Positions 22,571-30,136 of a stretch of DNA of 31,153 nt are shown piece by piece. Position numbers and translations under genes: made by a program. The notes beneath the pieces are model-generated. The model worked only from the letters and a program-made list of their open reading frames with translations. It did no database searches and was not told the origin of the DNA. Source of the stretch: RGIG995 sp045603745 (GTDB taxonomy: Bacteria > Bacillota > Clostridia > Oscillospirales > UBA644); NCBI GenBank assembly GCA_045603745.1, contig JAZUMQ010000023.1, positions 1 to 31,153 on the forward strand. The letters are read 5' to 3'. The first letter of the stretch is position 1. Each line of letters starts with the position of its first letter.

Positions 22571-23311
22571 TTGAAAAAGACAATTCAAATACTTGTTTTG
22601 GCGCTTCTGATTGCGGTGTTTGCCGTCCTTCCTCTCTCTGCTCAAAAGACCGATTATCAGATCGGAGAATCGGAGGGTGGACTTCTGAACGACGGAAAAC
22701 TGAAAGACGCTTTTCAGAAAGCCGTGGACAAATTTGAAGAATGGATGTATGAAGGAGTTCCTTCCGGATACGTGACCCGGGAAGACGATTATTATCTCCA
22801 GAAATATTCCGACAAAAACAATCAGAACGCCGCTATTTACGTAGGTCCGGACTACGGTTCCTACGTCCTGCGCGGACCGATCTACGACCAGTTGGATTCC
22901 ATCGGTGGGCTGAAAGCCCTGGGACGCCCCGTATCCGACTCTTATGAAGTCAACGGCACATGGTATCAGAATTTTGAAAAAGGATATGCTACCGTGACCA
23001 AAGATTCCGGCAAAGCGGTCTTTACCCAAGGGGTTCACGTGGACGAACAGGGAAAAACGGTGCCTATGAATACGACGGATAACGTCACCGACAACGGTAC
23101 CGGAACCAGCGGAAGCGACGGCAGTATGATGACCACCGATACTGACACCGATACCACCGATACGACCATGTCCTCTCCCTCGGAGATGATCAGCGACGTT
23201 GTGGACGATGTGGAAGATGCCGCACCTCGTTGGGGAATGTGGGTATTCATCATTCTGCTTCTTTTGGCAATTGCGATTCTGGTAATCTATTGGTTCCTCA
23301 AGAAAAAGTAA
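22571..23311 (+). CDS. membrane-anchored surface protein with LGFP-like repeat
   Basis: 246 residues. A signal peptide (KKTIQILVLALLIAVFAVLPLSA) is followed by an acidic domain, and then a segment near residues 108-145 (GGLKALGRPVSDSYEVNG, WYQNFEKGYATV) that resembles LGFP repeats, which are thought to anchor proteins to the cell envelope. A Thr/Asp/Ser-rich low-complexity stretch (about 160-205) leads to a C-terminal membrane span (MWVFIILLLLAIAILVIYWF) and the tail KKK. The start is TTG at 22571, ten bases after GAAAGGAGG. An ATG at 22566 encodes only Met-Pro before a TGA that overlaps the TTG. TACAAT at 22539-22544 may be the -10, but its -35 is poor. Probably exposed outside the cell and held at the membrane; exact role unknown. 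Confidence 0.8.
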   Translation: MKKTIQILVLALLIAVFAVLPLSAQKTDYQIGESEGGLLNDGKLKDAFQKAVDKFEEWMYEGVPSGYVTREDDYYLQKYSDKNNQNAAIYVGPDYGSYVLRGPIYDQLDSIGGLKALGRPVSDSYEVNGTWYQNFEKGYATVTKDSGKAVFTQGVHVDEQGKTVPMNTTDNVTDNGTGTSGSDGSMMTTDTDTDTTDTTMSSPSEMISDVVDDVEDAAPRWGMWVFIILLLLAIAILVIYWFLKKK

Positions 23312-23318
23312 GATCTTC

Positions 23319-23358
23319 TCCCTGTTTTCGTTCCATCGACGGAAACAGGGAATTTTTT
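23319..23358 (+). terminator. intrinsic terminator of the LGFP-like gene
   Basis: TCCCTGTTTTCG (23319-23330) pairs with CGGAAACAGGGA (23340-23351, one G-U), followed by T-run 23353-23358. Confidence 0.85.
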
Positions 23359-23463
23359 ATTGCTTGTTGCGGCAAAATACACAAAAAAGAAGCAGATTGT
23401 TCGTTCTCTTTTTCTTTGAATTGAGTGTTCACAAAAATGTAAATTTTTTCTTGTCATCTTCCC

Positions 23464-23492
23464 TTGAAAAATCGGGGGGATTGTTGTATAAT
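23464..23492 (+). promoter_or_regulatory. promoter of the decarboxylase/transcarboxylase operon
   Basis: TTGAAA (23464-23469), 17 bases, TATAAT (23487-23492). The predicted leader is about 75 bases and ends in AGGAGG before the ATG at 23577. Confidence 0.8.
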
Positions 23493-23498
23493 ATACAA
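23484..23498. promoter_or_regulatory. palindrome over the -10 element, candidate operator
   Basis: TTGTATA (23484-23490), A, TATACAA (23492-23498) is a perfect 15-base inverted repeat that covers the -10. A repressor bound here would block transcription of the five-gene operon. TATAAT itself is partly palindromic, so chance contributes. Confidence 0.35.
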
Positions 23499-23576
23499 TG
23501 GAGGGAATTGGAGAATCTTTCCGCTCCAAAACTCCAAAACGACGTGTAATATAAACTTTTTAGGAGGATATAAGTC

Positions 23577-24995
23577 ATGAAAGCTCAGGAAAAATTCGCT
23601 CAGATCGAAGCGCTGCGCACCGAGATCGAGCGTAAACCCTCGTCTTTCTCCGGGAATACCGCTCGGGAACGGCTGATGATGCTGTTCGATGAAGGTTCTT
23701 TTGTCGAAGTGGGTGCCTTCGTTCGTCAGCGTCCTACCGAATACGGCTCTTCCCAATCGCCCGAAGGGGTGGTTACCGGCTACGGTGCCGTGGACGGCGT
23801 TTTGGTCTTTGCTTTTGCTCAAGACCCTGCCGTCAGTAAAGGTGCGATCAGCGAAATGCACGCACAAAAGATTAAAAATATCGTCTCCATGGCAATCAAA
23901 GCAGATGCCCCTGTCGTCTCCTTCTTGGATTCCTGCGGAATGCGGGTAGGAGAGGGAATTGATGCACTTGCCGGTTACGGTGAAATCCTTTCCCTTTGCA
24001 GTGAAATGCAGGGAGTTATTCCCCACGTTTGCGTTGTGAACGGTGTTTGTGCCGGTGCCATGTCCTTCCTTCCCGCCTTTGCGGATTATACCGTTATGCT
24101 GAAAAATGCGGAATTGTTCCTGTCCGCCCCCTCTGTGGTTCAAGCTCGCTTCGGTCAAAAAACCGGCGATTCCAATGCCGCCTATGAATCGGGATTGGCT
24201 TCAGTTGTTTGCGATACCGACGAGCAAGCTGCCGCCGCGGTCAAAGGATTTTTCAATGCTTTCGGTGGCGTAGAGACCGACGATGACGTAAACCGTCTGA
24301 CCTCTGAAATTGCTGATCTGATTTCTGTGGACGGATATGATGTTGTTTCCGTGATCTCTCAGATCGCCGACAATGGTGAAATGGTTGAATTTTCCGGCGG
24401 ATACGCTAAAAATATCGTCACCGGATTGATTCATTTGGACGGAACTCCCTGCGGTGTGATCGCCAACAATCCTGCCGTTGACAACGGGGATCTGAACTCC
24501 GCCGCCTGCGATAAAGCCGCGAAGTTCATCGAATTCTGTGATAATTACGACATTCCCGTCATTACGCTGGTGGATACCAACGGATTTGCGGTGGAAGTGG
24601 GAGCAAATATCTCCGAATCTGCCCGCCTCGTTGCCGCCTACGCCGATTCCGACGCGGTGAAAATCACCCTGATTACCGGCCGTGCTTACGGTGCCGGTTA
24701 CCTTTCCATGGGTGCAAAACACACCGGTGCCGACGTGGTTCTTGCTTATCCCACCGCCCAGATTGCCGCTCTGCCTGCAGATACCGGCGCCGTATTCTTG
24801 GGAGATAAGACCATTGCCGAATCGGAAAATCCCGTAGAGACCCGCAAAGAACTGATTGATTCTTACGCCGAGACCATGGCGTCTCCCTTACAGGCTGCTC
24901 AGCGGGGATACGTCGACGATATTATCGACGTTGCCACCACCCGTCAGTTGTTGATCAGTTCTCTCAATCTCTTCTTGCAGGAAGGGGATCAGTAA
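23577..24995 (+). CDS. acyl-CoA carboxylase-type carboxyltransferase (short, divergent MmdA/PccB-like)
   Basis: Belongs to the crotonase-like carboxyltransferase superfamily, whose members move CO2 between biotin and an acyl-CoA. NTARERLMMLFDEGSFVEVG (residues about 24-43), SPEGVVTGYGAVDG, IDALAGYGEI and ITLITGRAYGAGY mark the N- and C-terminal crotonase-fold halves. It is 472 residues, against roughly 510-520 for MmdA or PccB. Normally conserved blocks are altered: DSGGARIQEG reads DSCGMRVGEG, GPCAGGA reads NGVCAGAMS, and the usual PGF reads NGF. It may therefore use an unusual acyl-CoA or have lost classical activity. AGGAGG precedes the ATG. First gene of the operon; its stop codon overlaps the OadG start (TAATG). 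Confidence 0.9.
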   Translation: MKAQEKFAQIEALRTEIERKPSSFSGNTARERLMMLFDEGSFVEVGAFVRQRPTEYGSSQSPEGVVTGYGAVDGVLVFAFAQDPAVSKGAISEMHAQKIKNIVSMAIKADAPVVSFLDSCGMRVGEGIDALAGYGEILSLCSEMQGVIPHVCVVNGVCAGAMSFLPAFADYTVMLKNAELFLSAPSVVQARFGQKTGDSNAAYESGLASVVCDTDEQAAAAVKGFFNAFGGVETDDDVNRLTSEIADLISVDGYDVVSVISQIADNGEMVEFSGGYAKNIVTGLIHLDGTPCGVIANNPAVDNGDLNSAACDKAAKFIEFCDNYDIPVITLVDTNGFAVEVGANISESARLVAAYADSDAVKITLITGRAYGAGYLSMGAKHTGADVVLAYPTAQIAALPADTGAVFLGDKTIAESENPVETRKELIDSYAETMASPLQAAQRGYVDDIIDVATTRQLLISSLNLFLQEGDQ

Positions 24996-25396
24996 TGAGG
25001 AATTTCCTTGCATATTCAACCGACGTGCCGGAAGATTTTCTCGGTCATATCATGTACGGTTTGGGGATTACCGCGATTGGCGTTATCATCGTATTTGCCG
25101 TCCTGATCTTGATCATGCTTGTTATTTATCTGTTTCAAACTATTTTTGGACAGAAATCCAAAAGCACTTCGGACACCGTTGAGAATCTTCCCGCTCACAA
25201 AACGACGCCTTCCCCCTCGGTTGCCAAAACCTCGGCATCGGGCAGTTCGGAAGAGATTGTCGCCGCCATTGCCGCAGCCACCGCAATGGCTCAGGAAGAA
25301 CTAATCGTTGTTTTGGCCGCCGCCATCGCGGCTCAGGAAGGGTGTGATCCGGCATCTTCCCGGTATCGCATTCGCTCTTTCCGTCGTATTCTGTAA
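24995..25396 (+). CDS. oadG: OadG-type decarboxylase gamma subunit
   Basis: The small membrane subunit that holds the carboxyltransferase and pump parts of sodium-translocating decarboxylases together. 133 residues: one membrane span at about 20-50 (LGITAIGVIIVFAVLILIML), a polar Ser/Thr/Pro linker, and a C-terminal block EIVAAIAAATAMAQ and VVLAAAIAAQEG followed by RYRIRSFRRIL, the family's typical end. In Klebsiella OadG the C-terminal tail binds zinc and OadA; here that tail is basic. The ATG shares a base with the preceding stop codon. Confidence 0.88.
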   Translation: MRNFLAYSTDVPEDFLGHIMYGLGITAIGVIIVFAVLILIMLVIYLFQTIFGQKSKSTSDTVENLPAHKTTPSPSVAKTSASGSSEEIVAAIAAATAMAQEELIVVLAAAIAAQEGCDPASSRYRIRSFRRIL

Positions 25397-25440
25397 ATCA
25401 CAATTCAAAATAGAACTAAAAGTTGAAAGGAACCATTTTT

Positions 25441-25851
25441 ATGAAAAAGTATAACATCACCGTTAACGGAACCACTTACGAAGTTTTTGTTGAAGAAGCC
25501 GGCGTCGTCGCTTCCGCTCCCGTAGCCGCTCCCGTCGTTGCAGCACCTGCTCCCGCTCCTGTTGCGGCTCCTTCTCCTGTTGCGGCACCTGCTCCTGCTA
25601 CTCCCGCTCCCGCGGCTCCCGTAGCTGCTCCTGCCGATGCAGAACCTGTTAAGGCTCCCATGCCCGGCAATATCATGAAAGTCAACGTCAAAGTCGGTGA
25701 CACCGTGAAGAAGGGCGACACTCTGTGTGTTCTCGAAGCCATGAAGATGGAAAACGACATCAAAGCCGGAAGAGATGGCACGATTGCCGCCGTTCACGTC
25801 AGCCAAGGCGCTACCGTCAACACCGGAGATCTGCTGGTTTCTCTTTCCTGA
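25441..25851 (+). CDS. biotin carboxyl carrier protein (MmdC/1.3S-like)
   Basis: Carries CO2 on a biotin attached to lysine. 136 residues: a short N-terminal strand pair (YNITVNGTTYEVFVEE), an Ala/Pro/Val hinge of about 45 residues, and a biotinyl domain (from about 75, PMPGNIMKVNVKVGDTVKKG) with the motif EAMKMEND; K102 is the biotinylated lysine. Start ATG 25441, with AAAGGA ten bases upstream; an in-frame TTG further up (25423) is rejected. It is the only biotin carrier of this operon, so both carboxyltransferases encoded here presumably use it. Similar to the separate carriers of methylmalonyl-CoA decarboxylase and of Propionibacterium transcarboxylase. Confidence 0.95.
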   Translation: MKKYNITVNGTTYEVFVEEAGVVASAPVAAPVVAAPAPAPVAAPSPVAAPAPATPAPAAPVAAPADAEPVKAPMPGNIMKVNVKVGDTVKKGDTLCVLEAMKMENDIKAGRDGTIAAVHVSQGATVNTGDLLVSLS

Positions 25852-25887
25852 GTTCTTTCCGAAAAATCTTAGGAAAGGATCTATCGT

Positions 25888-27072
25888 ATGAGTGAAATTA
25901 TCGAAGTTCTGAAAGGCTTTGCGATGGAGTCCGGGGTTGCGCAGTTTTTTGCGGAAGGTGGCTGGAAAAACCTGATTATGATCGGGATTTCCTGTGTTTT
26001 GCTCTACCTTGCCATCAAGCATAAGTTCGAGCCTCTGCTCCTTCTTCCCATTGCCTTCGGAATGCTTTTGACCAATCTGCCCATTTCCGGGCTGATGCAC
26101 ATGGAGTTCTTTGAGGGCGGCGCCGTCAATATGGGTGAGATCATCGCCCACGGCGGTCTGTTCGACTGGCTTTATTTGGGTGTTAAATTCGGCATTTATC
26201 CCCCGCTGATCTTCTTAGGCGTCGGAGCAATGACCGACTTTACGCCGCTCATCGCCAATCCCAAGAGTATTCTTTTGGGTGCCGCCGCACAGGTTGGTAT
26301 TTTTGCCACTTTCATTATCGCCATCTGTCTTGGGTTTACCCCTGCGGAAGCCGCTTCCATCGGGATTATCGGTGGGGCAGACGGTCCTACCGCTATTCTT
26401 GTTACCAAAACGTTAGCACCTCATTTGTTGGGGGCAATTGCCGTTGCCGCTTACTCCTATATGGCTCTGGTTCCCATTATTCAGCCTCCCATTATGAAGG
26501 CTTTGACCACGAAAAAAGAACGTATGGTGCGAATGGATAATCTCCGTCCCGTTTCCAAACTGGAAAAGATTTTGTTCCCCATCGTGGTTACTGTCGTGGT
26601 AATTCTGATTATCCCCGATTCTGCACCTCTGGTCGGTATGCTGATGCTCGGAAACCTCGCCAAAGAATGTGGCGTTGTGGATCGAATCAGTAAGACCGCG
26701 CAAAACGAGTTAATGAACATCATCACCATTTTCCTCGGATTGACCGTGGGTGCCACCGCAAAGGCAGACAACTTCCTTAGCGGGAAAACGCTTCTGATCA
26801 TTATTATGGGGCTGTTTGCCTTCTGCCTTGCCACCGCCGCCGGAGTTCTTTTCGGAAAACTGATGTGCTGGTTTACGAAAGGGAAAGTCAATCCTCTCAT
26901 CGGTGCTGCCGGAGTTTCCGCCGTTCCGATGGCTGCCCGGGTTGCCAATACCGTTGGTCAGCAGGAAGATCCTTCCAACTTCCTTTTGATGCACGCTATG
27001 GGACCCAACGTTGCCGGAGTCATCGGCTCCGCCGTCGCCGCCGGGGTATTCCTCAATATGTTCGGCGCTTAA
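25888..27072 (+). CDS. oadB: OadB/GcdB sodium-pump decarboxylase beta subunit
   Basis: The membrane pump that decarboxylates carboxybiotin and exports sodium ions. 394 residues with about nine to ten hydrophobic segments. The conserved core IGIIGGADGPTAILVT (about residues 159-174) contains the aspartate of the GGADGPT motif, which is essential for sodium transport in Klebsiella OadB. ITIFLGLTVGATAKAD and SAVPMAARVAN near the C-terminus are further family blocks. GAAAGGAT lies before the ATG. It follows the biotin carrier by 36 bases and precedes the OadA-type gene by 23. Confidence 0.96.
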   Translation: MSEIIEVLKGFAMESGVAQFFAEGGWKNLIMIGISCVLLYLAIKHKFEPLLLLPIAFGMLLTNLPISGLMHMEFFEGGAVNMGEIIAHGGLFDWLYLGVKFGIYPPLIFLGVGAMTDFTPLIANPKSILLGAAAQVGIFATFIIAICLGFTPAEAASIGIIGGADGPTAILVTKTLAPHLLGAIAVAAYSYMALVPIIQPPIMKALTTKKERMVRMDNLRPVSKLEKILFPIVVTVVVILIIPDSAPLVGMLMLGNLAKECGVVDRISKTAQNELMNIITIFLGLTVGATAKADNFLSGKTLLIIIMGLFAFCLATAAGVLFGKLMCWFTKGKVNPLIGAAGVSAVPMAARVANTVGQQEDPSNFLLMHAMGPNVAGVIGSAVAAGVFLNMFGA

Positions 27073-27095
27073 TTTGATAGAAAGGGAAAATAGAT

Positions 27096-28484
27096 ATGAG
27101 TCAAGTGAAAGTTACCGAAACCATTCTGCGGGACGCCCACCAGTCTCTGGTTGCTACCCGTATGACGATGGACGAAATGCTTCCCGCCCTCGACCTTTTG
27201 GATAAAGTCGGGTTCAATGCCTTGGAAGCCTGGGGTGGTGCCACCTTCGATTCCTGCTTGCGTTTTCTGGACGAAGACCCCTGGCAGAGATTGCGCACCA
27301 TTCGTGATCATGTGAAAAATACTAAATTGCAGATGTTGTTGCGGGGACAGAACCTGTTGGGTTACCGCAACTATTCCGATGACGTTGTGGAATATTTCGT
27401 TCAGAAATCTCTGGCAAACGGCATCGACGTGATCCGCATTTTTGACGCTCTTAACGATCCCCGAAATCTGAACACTGCCGTAAAAGCGGCTGTCAAAGAA
27501 GGGGGACACGTTCAAGCTGCGTTCAGTTATACCTTGTCCCCGGTGCATAACACCGAATCTTTCGTGAAATTTGCCAAACAGTTGGAGGAGATGGGCGCTT
27601 CGTCCATTTGCGTTAAGGATATGGCAGGACTTTTGGTCCCCTATACTACCTACGAACTGGTCAAGGCGTTGAAAGAAAACGTCAAGATCCCCATTGAACT
27701 GCACACCCACTACACCACTGGTATGGCGTCTATGGTCTTGATGAAAGCAGTCGAAGCCGGCGTGGACATTATCGACACTGCACTGTCTCCTTTGTCTATG
27801 GGTACTTCTCAGCCTTCCACGGAGGTTATGGTCGCCGCCCTGCAGGGAACGGAATACGATACCGGATTGGACTTAAATACCTTAAACGAAGCCGCCAAGA
27901 TCTTCGCTCCTCTTCGGGAGAAATACCTCAAGAGCGGACTTCTCAACCCTAAAGTTATGGGGGTTGACGTCAACGGTCTTTTGTATCAGGTTCCCGGTGG
28001 AATGTTGTCTAATCTGGTTTCCCAGTTGAAACAGATGGGACAGGAAGACAAATACCAAGCCGTTTTGGAAGAAGTTCCTCGGGTACGCGCCGATGCCGGC
28101 TATCCGCCCTTGGTAACCCCCACCTCTCAGATCGTGGGTACCCAGGCGGTATTCAACGTGATCTTCGGACGTTATCAAAACGTTTCCAAGGAATTCCGCG
28201 GATTGGTTAAGGGCGAATACGGAAAAACTCCCGTGGAAATCGACCCCGAATTCCGTAAGCGGATCTTAGGAGACGACGAGCCCATCACCTGCCGCCCCGC
28301 CGATCTGATCGCTCCCGAATTGGAAACCTTGCGGGAGAAGGTCAAGCAGTACGAAGAACAACCGGAAGACGTCCTGTCTTACGCCCTCTTTGAACAGGTT
28401 GCTACCAAGTTCTTCCAAAGTCGTCAGGCGAAAAAATACGGCGTTGATTCCGTTCACGGAGCCGACGGTGTACACCCCGTTTGA
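27096..28484 (+). CDS. oadA: oxaloacetate decarboxylase/transcarboxylase 5S-type carboxyltransferase (OadA-like, no biotin domain)
   Basis: Moves CO2 between oxaloacetate/pyruvate and biotin; a metal-dependent TIM-barrel carboxyltransferase. ETILRDAHQSLVATRMT (residues 8-24) opens the barrel, with D13 in the metal site; ASSICVKDMAGLL and ELHTHYTTGMA carry the active-site lysine and metal-binding histidines. The PYC_OADA-type helical domain follows. At 462 residues it stops before the lipoyl-like biotin domain of full-length OadA (about 590 residues), so it must use the separate carrier encoded two genes upstream. That is the layout of the 5S subunit of Propionibacterium transcarboxylase. GAAAGGGAA precedes the ATG. 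A terminator follows the operon. Confidence 0.94.
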   Translation: MSQVKVTETILRDAHQSLVATRMTMDEMLPALDLLDKVGFNALEAWGGATFDSCLRFLDEDPWQRLRTIRDHVKNTKLQMLLRGQNLLGYRNYSDDVVEYFVQKSLANGIDVIRIFDALNDPRNLNTAVKAAVKEGGHVQAAFSYTLSPVHNTESFVKFAKQLEEMGASSICVKDMAGLLVPYTTYELVKALKENVKIPIELHTHYTTGMASMVLMKAVEAGVDIIDTALSPLSMGTSQPSTEVMVAALQGTEYDTGLDLNTLNEAAKIFAPLREKYLKSGLLNPKVMGVDVNGLLYQVPGGMLSNLVSQLKQMGQEDKYQAVLEEVPRVRADAGYPPLVTPTSQIVGTQAVFNVIFGRYQNVSKEFRGLVKGEYGKTPVEIDPEFRKRILGDDEPITCRPADLIAPELETLREKVKQYEEQPEDVLSYALFEQVATKFFQSRQAKKYGVDSVHGADGVHPV

Positions 28485-28544
28485 TGGTAGTCCTTTGTAG
28501 GAAAATGCCTACGTTTCCAAAAAAAATTAATATTTATAGTGTAC

Positions 28545-28581
28545 GAGAGAGCCTCCTATGTTCGGAGGTTCTCTCATTTTT
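28545..28581 (+). terminator. terminator of the decarboxylase/transcarboxylase operon
   Basis: GAGAGAGCCTCC (28545-28556) pairs with GGAGGTTCTCTC (28564-28575, one G-U) around TATGTTC, followed by ATTTTT. Confidence 0.8.
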
Positions 28582-28697
28582 AATCCGATTTTTGATGTTA
28601 TCAGGTTCTTTTAGAGACTTTTGGATCATTTTTCTTTGCACGATTCATATTCCTAAAAGATAGGTTAATAAAGCTAAAAAAACTGTGCTTTTTTTGA

Positions 28698-28726
28698 TCT
28701 ACAACAGGGTGATAATATGGTATAAT
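28698..28726 (+). promoter_or_regulatory. orphan promoter
   Basis: TCTACA (28698-28703), 17 bases, TATAAT (28721-28726) with extended TGG. Transcription would run about 185 bases to the terminator at 28881 without a complete gene between. Confidence 0.6.
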
Positions 28727-28798
28727 GATACTGTAAAGGATTTTACCCGAAATCCGTCTTCAACTTTTGATAAAATTTCAAAAAAAGCGTAGGGGTAC

Positions 28799-28879
28799 GA
28801 GAAAAAAATATGGTTTTGTTTGTCTATGATTCTCTGCCTGATCTTATTGGGAAGCTGCATCATTCCGAAATTTCATAGA
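28799..28879 (+). pseudogene. possible remnant of a small lipoprotein gene
   Basis: In the frame starting at 28799 the codons read KKIWFCLSMILCLILLGSC, which has the shape of a lipoprotein signal peptide ending in a lipobox-like LLGSC, then IIPKFHR before the frame enters the terminator hairpin. No ATG or GTG precedes it in frame; TTG (28820) and ATG (28826) lie inside the hydrophobic stretch. It has a promoter upstream and a terminator immediately downstream. The simplest reading is a gene whose body has been deleted and whose start has decayed. A functioning 40-residue-class peptide or chance hydrophobic frame are alternatives. Confidence 0.35.
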
Positions 28880-28880
28880 G

Positions 28881-28918
28881 AAAGAGAGAACCGCTTTTTT
28901 AAGGCGGTTCTCTCTTTT
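28881..28918. terminator. terminator shared by orphan unit and pyridoxal kinase gene
   Basis: GAGAGAACCGC (28884-28894) and GCGGTTCTCTC (28904-28914) pair perfectly. TTTT follows on the plus strand, and AAA at 28881-28883 gives three Us on the minus strand, which ends ten bases past the kinase stop codon. Confidence 0.85.
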
Positions 28919-28927
28919 ATATTGTTA

Positions 28928-29764
28928 TCACAGACTCTCAATCAGTCCGGATAATGCCGCTTCAAATCGAACTCCATATCGAGGGAGATCCGGATCTTGA
29001 GCAGAAATTTTAATGGAGTTAACGGTGAAATCTACGGCGGTCTTTAACGCTCTCTCCATAGGTTGCCCTCGAACCAGGGCGCCGCACAGGGCAGAGGAGA
29101 AGATGTCACCGGTTCCATGGAATGAGACCGGAAGATTTTCACTGAAATAGGATGTGTATGTGTCGGTCTTACTGTCATAGGCCATAGCACCTTGTTCGTC
29201 TCCGAATACCACACCGGTTAAAACTGCGGTACTGCACCCCATGGCACAAAGCTGTTTCAGTAGATCTTTGATCCATTCTTCCGTGTAGTTCTTTCCGGGA
29301 TAGTCAATGCCCAGCATCAGGCAAGCCTCGGTCAGATTCGGGTCAATTACATCGGCATTTGCGCAAACTTTTCTCATTTCTTGAGGAAAATCCTCCGGAA
29401 ATCCCGCATACAGTTTTCCGTTATCCGCCATCGCAGGATCTACAAAAATTAGATTGTCGTCGGTTCCAAACCGATGAAACAGATCTACCATCAAGCGGCA
29501 TTGTTCTGCAGAACCGAGATAGCCGGTGTAGATTGCATCAAAATCAAATCCTTCTTTTCCCCAATGATTGAGAATGGGTGTGATGTCCTCCGTTAAATCC
29601 CGGAACGTATAACCGGAAAAACCTCCGGTGTGGGTGGAAAGTACCGCCGTGGGAATGACGCAGGCTTCCGTATCCATCGCCGACAAAATCGGCAATGCTA
29701 CGGTCAGAGAGCATTTTCCCAGACAAGAAATATCTTGAATCGTTACAACGCGCTTTTGTTTCAT
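28928..29764 (-). CDS. pyridoxal/pyridoxamine kinase (PdxK/PdxY type)
   Basis: Phosphorylates pyridoxal, pyridoxamine or pyridoxine in the vitamin B6 salvage pathway; a ribokinase-fold enzyme. VVTIQDISCLGKCSLTVALP (residues 6-25) is the substrate-binding start, and HTGGFSGYTFRDLT near 45-58 is typical of this subgroup of pyridoxal kinases. VDPAMADNGKLY follows, then NLTEACLML. The catalytic GTGD is in SFHGTGDIFSSALCGAL near 214-230. 278 residues. AAGGAAGG precedes the ATG. Its own consensus promoter lies upstream. Supplies the cofactor of enzymes such as the desulfurase at 13755, though no operon link exists. Confidence 0.92.
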   Translation of the reverse strand: MKQKRVVTIQDISCLGKCSLTVALPILSAMDTEACVIPTAVLSTHTGGFSGYTFRDLTEDITPILNHWGKEGFDFDAIYTGYLGSAEQCRLMVDLFHRFGTDDNLIFVDPAMADNGKLYAGFPEDFPQEMRKVCANADVIDPNLTEACLMLGIDYPGKNYTEEWIKDLLKQLCAMGCSTAVLTGVVFGDEQGAMAYDSKTDTYTSYFSENLPVSFHGTGDIFSSALCGALVRGQPMERALKTAVDFTVNSIKISAQDPDLPRYGVRFEAALSGLIESL

Positions 29765-29807
29765 GCTAAAAATCCTTCCTTATCAAAAATATAAAAGGCA
29801 TGGGTTT

Positions 29808-29836
29808 ACTATAACATAAAAATTGGTATCTGTCAA
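29808..29836 (-). promoter_or_regulatory. promoter of the pyridoxal kinase gene
   Basis: On the minus strand, TTGACA (plus 29831-29836), 17 bases, TATAGT (plus 29808-29813). It is divergent from the promoter at 29876. Confidence 0.8.
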
Positions 29837-29875
29837 TAGTCAGTTTTGATAAAAATTATATGACCAGATTTTTGC

Positions 29876-29904
29876 TTGACATTTTTTGCAATTTGTGTTA
29901 TAAT
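29876..29904 (+). promoter_or_regulatory. promoter of the DUF896-PHP operon
   Basis: Perfect TTGACA (29876-29881), 17 bases, perfect TATAAT (29899-29904) with extended TGT. Confidence 0.88.
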
Positions 29905-29932
29905 CAGTTGAATCCAAAAGGAGCTTTTTATT

Positions 29933-30136
29933 ATGGATCAGAAAAAATTGGATCGCATCAGCGAATTGACCCGAATTTCCCGGGTTCGGGAATTGACCGA
30001 AGAGGAAAAAACGGAACGGGAAGCCCTTCGTAACGAATATCGCGCCGCTATGCGGGCAAGTTTGGAAGGGACGTTAAGCCGCACCTATATCCAATATCCT
30101 GATGGCACAAAAAAGAAAGTTGAGAAGAAAGACTAA
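29933..30136 (+). CDS. DUF896 (YnzC-like) small protein
   Basis: 67 residues; highly charged and helical. The pattern LDRISELTRISRVRELTEEE, then KTEREALRNEYRAAMRASLE, matches the DUF896/YnzC family of Firmicutes, a two-helix protein. The C-terminus is lysine-rich. AAAAGGAG precedes the ATG. The stop codon overlaps the start of the next gene (TAATG). A role near DNA damage or SOS is suggested only by the Bacillus relative's operon; the function is not established. Confidence 0.9.
   Translation: MDQKKLDRISELTRISRVRELTEEEKTEREALRNEYRAAMRASLEGTLSRTYIQYPDGTKKKVEKKD

Larger units (their letters stand above)
28485..28927. other. 443-base intergenic region between operon end and pyridoxal kinase
   Basis: Contains, in order: a small GTAGG/CCTAC hairpin just after the oadA stop codon (28494-28509), the operon terminator (28545-28581), a run of AT-rich sequence, a promoter (28698-28726), a short frame that looks like a lipoprotein signal peptide (28799-28879), and a strong shared terminator (28881-28918). 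No complete gene is visible. Confidence 0.7.

Noticed and set aside
25476..25781. Minus-strand alanine/glycine-rich frame opposite the biotin carrier
   Set aside because: Product of the repetitive Ala/Pro hinge codons read backwards.
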